This document shows positions 1 to 7,611 of a DNA stretch of 9,851 nucleotides, piece after piece. The notes beneath the pieces were generated by a model. The model was not told where the DNA came from, made no database searches, and saw only the letters and a list, made by a program, of their open reading frames with translations. The first letter of the stretch is position 1, and each line of letters opens with the position of its first letter. The translations under genes and the position numbers were made by a program. Location: contig CAMPIC010000064.1 in assembly GCA_946886185.1 (NCBI GenBank), positions 1-9,851 of the forward strand, given 5' to 3'. Source of the DNA: an uncultured bacterium (GTDB lineage: Bacteria; Eisenbacteria; RBG-16-71-46; CAIMUX01).

Positions 1-485
1 ATCTTCCACTCGTCCTTCTTGCCGAACATCAAGAACTCCTTGCCGACGATGAAGTCCTCGCGGCGCGTTCCCACCAGGAGCACTTCCCCCGTATCCATCC
101 GGATGGCGTCCTCGGGGCACGCTTCCACGCAGTAGCCGCAGAAGACGCAGCGCAGCAGATCGATCTCGAAGATCTCCGGACGCTTCTCGATCCAGGGCTG
201 CTCCGACTCCTCCGCCACGATCTTGATGCAGCGCGCCGGACACGCGGTTTCGCACATCATGCAGGCGACGCATTTGGGCGAGCCGTCCTCGCGCACCGTC
301 AAGCGGTGGCGGCTGCGATGGCGCACGGCCAGCGGCTTCGTCTCCTCGGGAAACTGGTAGGTCGGCATCTCGCTCTGCGCGAAGACGTTCTGGACGAGAT
401 GGCGGATGGTCACCACCATGCCGCGAATCACCTCCGTGAGGTAGATCCGTTCCCAAAAGGACTGCTTGGGAGTGGCGATTTTCAC
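1..485 (-). CDS. nuoI: NADH-quinone oxidoreductase subunit I (partial, 3' end outside window)
   Basis: This is the two-[4Fe-4S] ferredoxin-like subunit of complex I. It carries clusters N6a and N6b, which pass electrons from NuoG to cluster N2 in NuoB, in the peripheral arm close to the membrane. The visible 161 residues contain two classic CxxCxxCxxxCP motifs: C72-C75-C78-C82-P and C113-C116-C119-C123-P. An amphipathic N-terminus (about residues 10-36, WERIYLTEVIRGMVVTIRHL) matches the family's membrane-contacting helices. The start is a GTG preceded by GGGAGG (GGAGG five bases upstream), and the protein begins KIATPKQSFWERI. The C-terminus is cut off by the left window edge, with the reading frame still open. 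It follows nuoH after a 106-base gap, the largest gap in this operon. Nothing in the visible part is degenerate. Confidence 0.97.
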   Translation of the reverse strand, partial: MKIATPKQSFWERIYLTEVIRGMVVTIRHLVQNVFAQSEMPTYQFPEETKPLAVRHRSRHRLTVREDGSPKCVACMMCETACPARCIKIVAEESEQPWIEKRPEIFEIDLLRCVFCGYCVEACPEDAIRMDTGEVLLVGTRREDFIVGKEFLMFGKKDEWK

Positions 486-535
486 GATAGCCTCCCGGCT
501 CTCTTTTCACCGGCCCTGATGCGCGAACCCTTCAT
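482..535 (-). CDS. possible 17-residue leader ORF coupled to nuoI
   Basis: This is a short ATG ORF in the nuoH-nuoI gap, encoding MKGSRIRAGEKRAGRLS (strongly basic: six Arg/Lys-rich positions and one Glu). GGAG lies nine bases before its ATG (545-548). Its TGA overlaps the nuoI GTG as GTGA, the arrangement expected for stop-start coupling. Its 3' codons contain the nuoI Shine-Dalgarno, so translating it could expose or feed the nuoI start. I recognise no family, and a 17-codon ORF can easily arise by chance in GC-rich DNA. The support is only the spacing and the exact overlap. Confidence 0.2.
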   Translation of the reverse strand: MKGSRIRAGEKRAGRLS

Positions 536-552
536 CTGCAAAGTCTCCGTCC

Positions 553-574
553 CCGGAGGACCGCATGTCCCCGG
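553..574 (-). other. GC-rich hairpin in nuoH-nuoI intergenic RNA
   Basis: On the minus strand the arms CCGGGGAC and GTCC-T-CCGG can pair over an ATGCG loop: four G/C pairs, one bulged T, then four more pairs. It starts 18 bases after the nuoH stop. No run of T follows, so it is not a normal intrinsic terminator. It may instead stabilise or mark a processing point in the operon mRNA. The octamer GTCCCCGG also occurs twice on the plus strand here (549-556 and 567-574, 18 bases apart), which partly creates the fold. Confidence 0.4.
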
Positions 575-591
575 AATCGATCCGACGCTCT

Positions 592-1875
592 TCATTTGAG
601 GAGCAGGAGCACCAGCGCGGTCACGAACAGGTTCGCCAGAGCCAGCGGGAGCATCACTTTCCATCCCAATCCCATGAGCTGGTCGTATCGGAACCGCGGC
701 AGCGTCCAGCGGACCCACACGAACGCGAAGCCGAAGAAGGTGACCTTGGCCCCGAACGTCAGGAGCTGGATGATGGCGGCGGTGACGTTGGCCGCGTTGC
801 CGGTGATGGAATGAGTCGCGAACCAGGCGATTCCGCCCAGCGACACCACCAACTGGACCAGGAGCAGCGTTCCCCAGACTTTCGCCTCGTGCCGGCGCAT
901 GTCGGCGTAGAGCCGCTGCAGGGTGCCGTGCCAGCGCCGCGTGGCCAGGAGCAGCAGGATCGACATCACCGCCAGCAGCGCCAGCAGCGCGATCACCACC
1001 ACCTGCGCATGATCGATCAGCGCCTGGGTATTCAGCCACGGCACCTGCCAGCCGCCGAAGAAGAGGGTGGCGGTCACTCCCGAGGCGACGATGATGTTGA
1101 CGTATTCCGCCATGAAGAAGAGCGCGAACTTGAGGCTGGAGTACTCCACGTGATAGCCGACGATCTCGCTCTCCGCCTCGGGCAGGTCGAACGGGTTGCG
1201 GTTGGTCTCTGCCAGGACCGCGGTCATGAAGAGAATCGCCCCCACCGGCTGGAGGAACACGCCCCACTTGGGGAGGAATCCGAAGAGGAGCGCGCCCTGC
1301 TGCTGCGCAATCGAGTTCAGATCGAGCGTACCGAACACCATGATCAGACCGAGGATCGAAAGAGACAGTGAGAGCTCGTAGGAGATCATCTGCGCCGACG
1401 CGCGCAGCCCACCCAGGATCGAGTACTTACTGTTCGCTCCGTAGCCCGCGAAGATGATCCCGAGCACTCCGAAGGACGCGATCGCGAAGACCCAGAGCAC
1501 GCCGATGTTGAGGCGCAGCGCCTGCATCGGGATCTCGTGCTCGTCGATCCGCAGCACGTCCGCGAACGGCACCACCGCCATGGTGGTGAGGGCGATCATC
1601 ATCGAGAGGAACGGCGCGAGCAGGAAGTAGAACTTGTGGACGTTGGCCGGGACGATGTCTTCCTTCATCACCAGCTTCAGGACGTCGGCGAAGTTGTGCA
1701 CGAAGCCGGCCATGCGCACTCCCGCGATGTGCGCGCGGTTGGGGCCGGTCCGGTCGGCGATGTACGCGGAGACCTTGCGCTCGAACCAGATCATGAGCGG
1801 GATCATGGAGAGCGGGATCATCCAGATGAGGAACGCGCGACCGAAGGAGATCGCGAGATCGACCCAGGGATTCAT
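592..1875 (-). CDS. nuoH: NADH-quinone oxidoreductase subunit H, long form with extra membrane segments
   Basis: This is the ND1-type membrane subunit that forms the quinone chamber and links the peripheral arm to the proton-pumping membrane arm. At 427 residues it is about 100 longer than the usual ~325-350. Family motifs are clear: ERKVSAYIADRTGPNR (32-47), AETNRNPFDLPEAESE (222-237) and WVRWTLPRFRYDQLMGLGWK (387-406). By eye there are hydrophobic segments near 10-31, 82-103, 122-144, 164-183, 199-221, 248-274, 288-312, 333-353, 364-388 and 405-426. The pair at 288-353 lies in an insertion between LFFGGW (271-276) and the RWTLPRFRYDQ motif. The PFDL signature reads ESEIVGYHVEY, one residue shorter than the common ESELVxGYxxEY. 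The start ATG overlaps the nuoG stop as ATGA, with GGGGGA eight bases upstream; the open frame extends further upstream only inside nuoG. Coupled translation with nuoG is likely. Confidence 0.97.
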   Translation of the reverse strand: MNPWVDLAISFGRAFLIWMIPLSMIPLMIWFERKVSAYIADRTGPNRAHIAGVRMAGFVHNFADVLKLVMKEDIVPANVHKFYFLLAPFLSMMIALTTMAVVPFADVLRIDEHEIPMQALRLNIGVLWVFAIASFGVLGIIFAGYGANSKYSILGGLRASAQMISYELSLSLSILGLIMVFGTLDLNSIAQQQGALLFGFLPKWGVFLQPVGAILFMTAVLAETNRNPFDLPEAESEIVGYHVEYSSLKFALFFMAEYVNIIVASGVTATLFFGGWQVPWLNTQALIDHAQVVVIALLALLAVMSILLLLATRRWHGTLQRLYADMRRHEAKVWGTLLLVQLVVSLGGIAWFATHSITGNAANVTAAIIQLLTFGAKVTFFGFAFVWVRWTLPRFRYDQLMGLGWKVMLPLALANLFVTALVLLLLK

Positions 1876-3437
1876 CGCGCGCTTCCCCCGACCGGAACGG
1901 CTGCGCCCAGAGGACGGCCCAGATCGCCGAGAGTCTCCCAGTCGAGGCCCGCGAATGCAGGCTCGCTCGCGGCCAGATCGGTCCAGAGCGTCTGGATGTC
2001 GGTCCACCCGAACTTCCGTCCGATCCGCGCCGAAGCCTCCTGCAGGAGGAGCGGAGCCCAGATCGGATCGCCCGGAGGAACGATCGCTTTCTCGAAGCGC
2101 TGCACTCTCCCCTGGAAATTGACGAAGCTGCCGAAGCACTCCGAGTGCGGCGTGATCGGCATGGCGAGGTCGGCTGCCGCGCTGGTGGCGTTTTCATTCG
2201 TCCCGAGATACAGCACGCGCGCGAATCGATCGAAGTCCGCCTTCAGCGCCGGCTGGAACCCGAGCGGATCGTCCTCCACTACCACGAGGAGCGCACCTCC
2301 GCGCGCAAGACCGGGGCGCGGATCCTTGTCGAGGCCGAGCGCCGCCACGCCCGCGCTGTTCGGGTTGCCGTCGCGCTTGCGCAGGATCTCGTCCTCGACG
2401 AACGGAGGGCGGGTCGCGAGCGTCCCGATGCGATCGGTCTCCAGAATTTCGGAGGCGAACCGCTTCACGGCGAAGAGCGTCTCCACCGAGGACTGCGGAG
2501 AGAGGAGCACCTGGATTTCGCTTCCCTTGCCGGCGGCCTCGTTCAAGATCGCGCTCAGCTGCTGCACCGCCACTGAATAGCCCAGCTCCTGTCCCTTGGC
2601 CATCGCCACATCGAGACGGTTCTCGTTGAGCGGGACGTAGGTGGTGCGGCCGTGGTCGCACATCCAGTACCGGTTGACCTGCATGTTCTCGCGCGGCCGG
2701 TAGCGGTAGACCTGGCCGTCATCCTCTTCGAGGTAGATGTTGCAGCCGCGCGCGCACCCGGTGCAGATCGAATTGTAGGTCTCGAGATGCCAGACGCGCT
2801 TGCGGAAGCGGAACTGCACGCTGGTCAGCGCTCCCACCGGGCAGACGTCCACGGTGTTGAGCGAATAGGGATTGTCGAGCGGCTTGCTCGGATAGGTCGT
2901 GATCTCGCTCCGGTTGCCGCGATTGACGATGTAGAGCTCCCCGGTGCCGGTGATCTCGTCGCAGAAGCGGATGCAGCGCGTGCAGAGGACGCATCGCTCG
3001 GCGTCGAGGACGATCCGCTCTCCGATTCGCTGGACCTTGCGCTTGTGCACCTTGGCGGTGTCGAGCCGGCTCAGGTACTGCCCGTTGGTCATGTAATAGT
3101 CCTGGAGATAGCACTCTCCGGACTGGTCGCAGATCGGGCAGTCGAGCGGGTGATTGAGGAAGAGGAACTCCAGGACCGCCCGCTGCATCTCCTTGACGCG
3201 CGGCGTCTCCGTCTTGAAGGAGAGCCCCTCCTTCGCGAAGCTGTTGCACGCGATCTGCGGCTTGGCCACGCCGTCCACTTCGATCAGGCACATCCGGCAG
3301 TTGCCGTCGACCCCGAGCCCGGGGTGATAGCAGAAGTGCGGGATCTCGACCGCCGCGGCGCGGGCCGCTTCGATCAGATTGAGCCCTTCCTCGACTTCGA
3401 TCTCGCGGTCGTTGACCTTGATCTTGACCTTGGCCAT
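1872..3437 (-). CDS. nuoG: NADH-quinone oxidoreductase subunit G, short form
   Basis: This is the 75-kDa-type subunit that relays electrons from NuoF towards NuoI. Ligands are visible in order. The [2Fe-2S] N1b ligands are C36, C47, C50 and C64. The His-ligated [4Fe-4S] N5 site has H96, C100, C103 and C109 (NHPLDCPICDQSGEC). The N4 ligands are C149, C152, C155 and C199 (VDVCPVGAL). The extra cluster N7 is supported by C225, C228, C232 and C260, spaced CxxCxxxC-x27-C. The protein is only 521 residues, against roughly 650-900 in well-known complexes. After residue 270 only a reduced piece of the molybdopterin-oxidoreductase-like domain remains, recognisable by its closing motif PITPHSECFGSFVNFQGRVQ (427-446). 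I see no frameshift: the frame is open, and the tail runs directly into nuoH. The start is ATG (MAKVKIKVNDREIEVEEG), 20 bases after nuoF, with GAGG eight bases upstream. Confidence 0.96.
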   Translation of the reverse strand: MAKVKIKVNDREIEVEEGLNLIEAARAAAVEIPHFCYHPGLGVDGNCRMCLIEVDGVAKPQIACNSFAKEGLSFKTETPRVKEMQRAVLEFLFLNHPLDCPICDQSGECYLQDYYMTNGQYLSRLDTAKVHKRKVQRIGERIVLDAERCVLCTRCIRFCDEITGTGELYIVNRGNRSEITTYPSKPLDNPYSLNTVDVCPVGALTSVQFRFRKRVWHLETYNSICTGCARGCNIYLEEDDGQVYRYRPRENMQVNRYWMCDHGRTTYVPLNENRLDVAMAKGQELGYSVAVQQLSAILNEAAGKGSEIQVLLSPQSSVETLFAVKRFASEILETDRIGTLATRPPFVEDEILRKRDGNPNSAGVAALGLDKDPRPGLARGGALLVVVEDDPLGFQPALKADFDRFARVLYLGTNENATSAAADLAMPITPHSECFGSFVNFQGRVQRFEKAIVPPGDPIWAPLLLQEASARIGRKFGWTDIQTLWTDLAASEPAFAGLDWETLGDLGRPLGAAVPVGGSAR

Positions 3438-3457
3438 TCCCCTCGCCTCTCGATGCC

Positions 3458-4756
3458 TCAGTGCTTCGCCGCCAAAAAGTGCGAGCTCGCGCCCCGGATC
3501 GGGCACCGCCCCGCCCCCACGTGCGCCTCGAACTCCCGGCGAAACTTCTTGATGAAGCTCTCGGTCGGCATCGCCGCCGCGTCGGAGAGCACACAGATGG
3601 TGGTGCCGATCATGTTGGTGCAGATGCCGAGCAGCTTGTCCAGATCGGCCGCGGTTCCGCCGCCCGCTTCCAGGCGATAAACCAGATCCCGGATCCAGCC
3701 GGTGCCCTCCCGGCAGGGCGTGCACTGTCCGCACGACTCATGGGCATAGAACTTCAGGATCACGGCGAGCACCCAGACCATGCAGGTGTCTTCGTCCATC
3801 ACGATCATCCCGCCGGAGCCGAGCATCGTGCCCGCGGCGACCAGAGACTCGTAGTCGAGGTTGACCGCGTCCGCTTCCTCGCCGATCAGGACCGGAACGG
3901 AGGAGCCTCCCACGATGTTCGCTTTCTGGCGCTTGCCTCCCGGAATCCCTCCGCAGAGATCGTGCACCAGCGTCTTGCACGGAAGCCCGAGCGGGATTTC
4001 GTACACGCCAGGGCGCTCCACGTGACCGCTCACGCTGAACAGCTTGGTTCCGGGCGACTTCTCGGTCCCGTACTTGCGGTAGGCCGCGGCGCCGTGCTCC
4101 ACGATCCACGGCACCGCCTGGATCGTTTCGACGTTGTTGACCACGGTGGGACAGCCGAACACTCCGATGACCGCGGGAAAGGGAGGCTTGAGGCGCGGCT
4201 GCCCCTTCTTCCCTTCCAGCGATTCGATGAGGCCGGTCTCCTCGCCGCAGATGTACGCGCCCGCGCCGCGATGGATGGTGACTTCGAGATCGAACCCTTT
4301 TCCGTCGATGTTCGATCCGAGATATCCCTTCTGGTACGCCTCCGCCACGGCGTCGCGCAGCCGGTAATACGGAAGGCCGAACTCGCCGCGGACGTAGATG
4401 TAGGCGTGGCGGATGCCCACCGCCCAGCAGGTGATGATGATCCCTTCGATCATCCCGTGCGGATCCTTTTCCAGGAGATAGCGATCCTTGAACGTACCCG
4501 GCTCGCTCTCGTCCGCGTTCACGCAGAGGTACTTGGGCTTCGAGGTGTCCTTCGGGACGAAGCTCCATTTCAAGCCGGTCGGGAAGCCCGCGCCTCCCCG
4601 CCCGCGCAGACCGGAATCCTTGACCAGCTGCGTGACCGCCTCCGGCTCCATCGCGAGCGCGGTGCGGAACGCGCGATACCCCCCTGCCTTCTCGTAGGCG
4701 GCAAGCGTCCAGGATTCGGGATTGTCGAAGTTCCGGGTGAGGAGCTTGATTTCCAT
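3458..4756 (-). CDS. nuoF: NADH-quinone oxidoreductase subunit F (NADH/FMN-binding)
   Basis: This is the catalytic entry subunit of complex I. It binds NADH and FMN and passes electrons to cluster N3. At 432 residues it is the normal family length. The nucleotide-binding glycine loop RGRGGAGFPTGLKW is at 51-64. FMN-site and conserved core stretches include NADESEPGTFKDR (80-92), GAGAYICGEETGLIESLEG (164-182) and PTVVNNVET (203-211). The N3 [4Fe-4S] ligands are C342, C345 and C348 in ESCGQCTPCREGTGW, plus C388 in TTICVLSDAAA. The ATG start gives MEIKLLTRNF. The nearest GGAG is 13 bases away, so initiation probably depends on coupling to nuoE, whose stop is nine bases upstream. Downstream, nuoG begins after 20 bases. 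All key residues are intact. Confidence 0.98.
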   Translation of the reverse strand: MEIKLLTRNFDNPESWTLAAYEKAGGYRAFRTALAMEPEAVTQLVKDSGLRGRGGAGFPTGLKWSFVPKDTSKPKYLCVNADESEPGTFKDRYLLEKDPHGMIEGIIITCWAVGIRHAYIYVRGEFGLPYYRLRDAVAEAYQKGYLGSNIDGKGFDLEVTIHRGAGAYICGEETGLIESLEGKKGQPRLKPPFPAVIGVFGCPTVVNNVETIQAVPWIVEHGAAAYRKYGTEKSPGTKLFSVSGHVERPGVYEIPLGLPCKTLVHDLCGGIPGGKRQKANIVGGSSVPVLIGEEADAVNLDYESLVAAGTMLGSGGMIVMDEDTCMVWVLAVILKFYAHESCGQCTPCREGTGWIRDLVYRLEAGGGTAADLDKLLGICTNMIGTTICVLSDAAAMPTESFIKKFRREFEAHVGAGRCPIRGASSHFLAAKH

Positions 4757-4765
4757 GAGCGCGCG

Positions 4766-5317
4766 CTAGCTCCGCTTCTTCAAAGAATCGATGAGCAGGT
4801 TGACCTTCTCGGGAGTGAGCGGGCCGTGGAACTCGTCGTTGACCTGGGCCATCGGCGCCATCTCACACGCGGCCAGACACTCCACTTCCGAGAGGGAGAA
4901 GAGCCCGTCCTGGGTCGTGGCTTCGAGATCGATGCCCAGCTTCTCGCGCAGCGCCTCGAGGATGGTTCCTCCCCCCAGGAGCATGCAGCTCACGTTGGTG
5001 CAGAGCTGGACGTGATACTTCCCCATCGGCTTGCGATAGAACATGGTGTAGAAGCTGACCACGCCGTAGACGTGCGACTCGGGCAGTTCCAGGAGGCCGG
5101 AGACGTATTCGATCACCTCGGTGGATATCCAGCCGAACTGCTCCTGGCAGAGCCAAAGCGTGGGCAGCACCGCCGCCTGCTTGGTTGGATAGCGGGTGAG
5201 CAGATGCTCGAAGGCGCGCCGATTCTCGGCCGAGAGCTCGACCGGATGCCCCATGCTTTCGACCCGGCAGGCAGTCCGGGCCATGATGTTTTCCGCCGGC
5301 TTCACGAACGGCTGCAT
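4766..5317 (-). CDS. nuoE: NADH-quinone oxidoreductase subunit E ([2Fe-2S] protein)
   Basis: This is the 24-kDa-type thioredoxin-fold ferredoxin that partners NuoF at the tip of the peripheral arm and carries [2Fe-2S] cluster N1a. The four ligands are C106 and C111 (CTNVSC) and C147 and C151 (CLAAC), in the usual spacing. The N-terminal helical part (about 28-80, including NRRAFEHLLTRYP and QEQFGWIS) precedes VYGVVSFYTMFY (83-94), a conserved family stretch. Length is 183 residues. The start ATG at the 5' end of the frame has a strong GGAGGA nine bases upstream in the 22-base gap after nuoCD, so I prefer it over the internal Met12 and Met22. The stop is nine bases before nuoF. Confidence 0.97.
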   Translation of the reverse strand: MQPFVKPAENIMARTACRVESMGHPVELSAENRRAFEHLLTRYPTKQAAVLPTLWLCQEQFGWISTEVIEYVSGLLELPESHVYGVVSFYTMFYRKPMGKYHVQLCTNVSCMLLGGGTILEALREKLGIDLEATTQDGLFSLSEVECLAACEMAPMAQVNDEFHGPLTPEKVNLLIDSLKKRS

Positions 5318-5339
5318 TGCGCTTCTTCCTCCGACCCCG

Positions 5340-7073
5340 TTACCGGTCGAGCTCTCCTGCGACGACGTTCAGGCTTCCGAGCGCCGCGATCGCATCCGCG
5401 ATCAGCTCCCCCTCCACCATCTCCGGAAACGCGGAGTAGATGTAGAAGCAGGGCGGGCGCACCTTGCACTTGTACGGTTTCATGCCTCCGTCGCTCACCA
5501 CGTAGAAACCGAGCTCTCCGTTGGGAGCCTCGGTCCAGGAGTAGACCTCGCCCGCCGGGGGAGAGATTCCGTGCATCACCAGCTTGAAGTGTTTGACCAG
5601 CCCTTCGATGTTTCCGTAGGTCTCGGACTTGGGCGGCATGACCGCGAGCGGATGGTCGGAGCGGTAGGGCCCGTCCGGCAGGCGGTCGATCGCCTGGGCC
5701 ACGATGCGGGCGCTCTGCTTGATCTCCTCGAAGCGCACCATGATGCGGTCATAGGTGTCGCCCTGGTGACCGGAGATCACCTCGAAATCGTACTGGTCGT
5801 ACCCGTAGTACGGCTGGCTCTTGCGGATGTCGTGTTCCAGGCCGCAGGCCCGGAGGCAAGGTCCGGTGAATCCGTACGAGATCGCGTCGTCGAGACTGAT
5901 CTTTGCCACCCCCACCGTCCGGTCGAGAAAGATCCGGTTGCGCGCGACCAGCTTCAAGGTGTCGTCGACGTGCTTGGGAATCTCGACCAGGATAGTCTTG
6001 ACCTGCGAGACGAAGTCGTCGGTCACATCGTCCCAGAGCCCCCCGACGCGCGTGTAGGAATTGGTGAGACGAGCCCCGGTGACCCCTTCGATCACCGTGT
6101 AGATTTTCTCGCGGAGATTGAACAGGTACCAGAAGTTGGTGAGGGCGCCGAGGTCGACGATGTTCGCGCCGTTGCACACCAGGTGGTCCATGATCCGCGA
6201 AAGCTCGCACAGGATCACCCGGATCGCCTGGCAGCGGGGCGGCACCTCGATCCCGCAGAGCTCCTCGATCGCCTTGGCGTAGCCGACGTTGTTGGCGATC
6301 GCCGAGACGTAGTTGAGCCGGTCGGTGTACGGGATGACCTGGTTGTATTCGTGCGTCTCGGCCGACTTTTCGAATCCGCGATGGAGATAGCCGATCTCCG
6401 GGATGCAGTAGAGGATCCGCTCTCCGTCGAGCTCGACCAGGTTGCGCAGCGTCCCGTGCGAAGCGGGATGCGACGGCCCCACGTTCAGGATCATGGTCTC
6501 GCCCGGCTCCGCCTCGACCCTCGTGCGGCGCTCGGGGAAGAGCCGGTGGCGCGCCTCGAGCTCGTCGAGCAGGGTGTCCGCCTCGCTCAGCCACTGGCCC
6601 TTGTAGATGTTGTAGTCCTTGCGGAGCGGATGTCCCACGAACTCGTGGTGATTGAGGATCCGCCGCAGGTTCGGATGGCCGTTGAAGCGCACTCCGTACT
6701 GATCGAAAGCCTCGCGCTCTCCCCAATTGGCCGACTCCCAGAGGTGCGCGACGGAATCGACCGTGGGATCGCTCTCCGGAACGGTGGTCTTGACTGCGAT
6801 GCGCCGCTCGGTGAGCAGGTTGTGGAGCAGATAGAGCAGCTCGAACCGTTCTCCGGGCCCGGCACCGAGGTGGAGCCGGTCCAGCACGGTCACGTCGGAG
6901 AGCTGATGCATGCGGAGGTCCGCGTCCTCGCGCAGGAAGCGCAGCGTCTCGAGCAGCGCCTCACGCTTGATCTGCAGGCAGGGAATCTGCCCGAGCATCG
7001 ATTCGGAGACAATGCCGGCGCCGATCTTCTGGCGAAGCCGGGAGAGATCGAGTCCTTCGATCGCGACGTTCAC
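5340..7073 (-). CDS. nuoCD: NADH-quinone oxidoreductase, fused subunits C and D
   Basis: This is a single 577-residue chain carrying the 30-kDa-type NuoC (about 1-180) and the 49-kDa-type NuoD (about 192-577), the same fusion as in Escherichia coli. The NuoC signature is GEREAFDQYGVRFNGHP followed by NLRRIL (118-140). NuoD begins at MILNVGPSHPASHGTLR (194-210), then EIGYLHRGFEKSAE (226-239) and PYTDRLNY (248-255). The HPASHG histidine and the PYTDR tyrosine correspond to the quinone-head contacts known in the family. The end shows EAPNGELGFYVVSDGG (515-530), with Asn where many complexes have Arg or Lys, and finishes GELDR. NuoD helps form the quinone site with NuoB and NuoH; NuoC stabilises the peripheral arm. 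The start is GTG, with AAGGA nine bases before it lying across the end of nuoB (gap 13 bases). The linker around 178-190 is arginine-rich (FPERRTRVEAEPGE). Confidence 0.97.
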   Translation of the reverse strand: MNVAIEGLDLSRLRQKIGAGIVSESMLGQIPCLQIKREALLETLRFLREDADLRMHQLSDVTVLDRLHLGAGPGERFELLYLLHNLLTERRIAVKTTVPESDPTVDSVAHLWESANWGEREAFDQYGVRFNGHPNLRRILNHHEFVGHPLRKDYNIYKGQWLSEADTLLDELEARHRLFPERRTRVEAEPGETMILNVGPSHPASHGTLRNLVELDGERILYCIPEIGYLHRGFEKSAETHEYNQVIPYTDRLNYVSAIANNVGYAKAIEELCGIEVPPRCQAIRVILCELSRIMDHLVCNGANIVDLGALTNFWYLFNLREKIYTVIEGVTGARLTNSYTRVGGLWDDVTDDFVSQVKTILVEIPKHVDDTLKLVARNRIFLDRTVGVAKISLDDAISYGFTGPCLRACGLEHDIRKSQPYYGYDQYDFEVISGHQGDTYDRIMVRFEEIKQSARIVAQAIDRLPDGPYRSDHPLAVMPPKSETYGNIEGLVKHFKLVMHGISPPAGEVYSWTEAPNGELGFYVVSDGGMKPYKCKVRPPCFYIYSAFPEMVEGELIADAIAALGSLNVVAGELDR

Positions 7074-7086
7074 GAATCGGTTTCCT

Positions 7087-7611
7087 TCAGGCCTTCGAAC
7101 GGCTGAGCCGCTCTTGCAGATCCATCACCGCTTGGAGGACGGCCTCGGGTCGAGGCGGGCAACCCGCAATGTAATAGTCGACCGGGATGATCTTGTCGAT
7201 CCCTTGCAAGGTGCAGTAGTTGTCGTAGAATCCGCCGCTCGAAGCGCAGACCCCCATCGCCACCACCCATCTCGGCTCGCACATCTGGTCGTAGATCCGC
7301 TTGAGGATGGGTGCCATCTTGTAGTTGATCGTGCCCGCGACGATGATCAGATCCGCCTGGCGCGGAGAGAAGCGCACCAGCTCGGCGCCGAAGCGCGAGA
7401 TGTCGAAGACGCTCGAGACGGTGCCCATGAACTCGATCGCGCAGCAGGCGGTCCCGAACGGGAGCGGCCAGAGAGAGTTCTTCCTCCCCCAGTTCACCAT
7501 TTCATCGAGACGGGTGATCACGACCGCGTCGCGCAGCAGATCGGGACTCTCCGTTCCCGGAGAGGTTACCGAGACTCGCGAGACGGGTACGTCGGTCTTG
7601 TTCCGCTCCAA
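7087..7611 (-). CDS. nuoB: NADH-quinone oxidoreductase subunit B (N2 cluster)
   Basis: This is the PSST-type subunit holding [4Fe-4S] cluster N2, the final electron donor to quinone. With the start chosen here it has 174 residues. The unusual tandem cysteine pair C56-C57 (FGTACCAIEFMG) plus C122 (GVCASSGG) and C151 (GCPPRPE) are the N2 ligands. Conserved neighbours include NWGRKNSLWPLPFG before the pair and PRQADLIIVAGT after it. I place the start at a TTG at 7609-7611, because GGGAGG sits six bases upstream and the resulting N-terminus (MERNKTDVPVSRV) has a normal length. The next in-frame candidate, a GTG at 7521, leaves an N-terminus that is too short. This start lies inside nuoA, giving a 46-base overlap. 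The frame is open further upstream within nuoA but without a comparable ribosome site. Confidence 0.96.
   Translation of the reverse strand: MERNKTDVPVSRVSVTSPGTESPDLLRDAVVITRLDEMVNWGRKNSLWPLPFGTACCAIEFMGTVSSVFDISRFGAELVRFSPRQADLIIVAGTINYKMAPILKRIYDQMCEPRWVVAMGVCASSGGFYDNYCTLQGIDKIIPVDYYIAGCPPRPEAVLQAVMDLQERLSRSKA

Noticed and set aside
565..1371. Long plus-strand open frames across the whole operon (for example 565-1371, 3461-5587 and 5196-7106)
   Set aside because: They lie antisense to well-supported nuo genes, have Arg/His/Glu/Asp-rich translations typical of GC-rich antisense frames, and show no family motifs.
5515..5531. Asn in EAPNGE of NuoD instead of the usual Arg or Lys
   Set aside because: NuoD proteins ending in GELDR from several non-proteobacterial groups carry similar wording as far as I recall, so I treat it as a lineage marker and not a defect.
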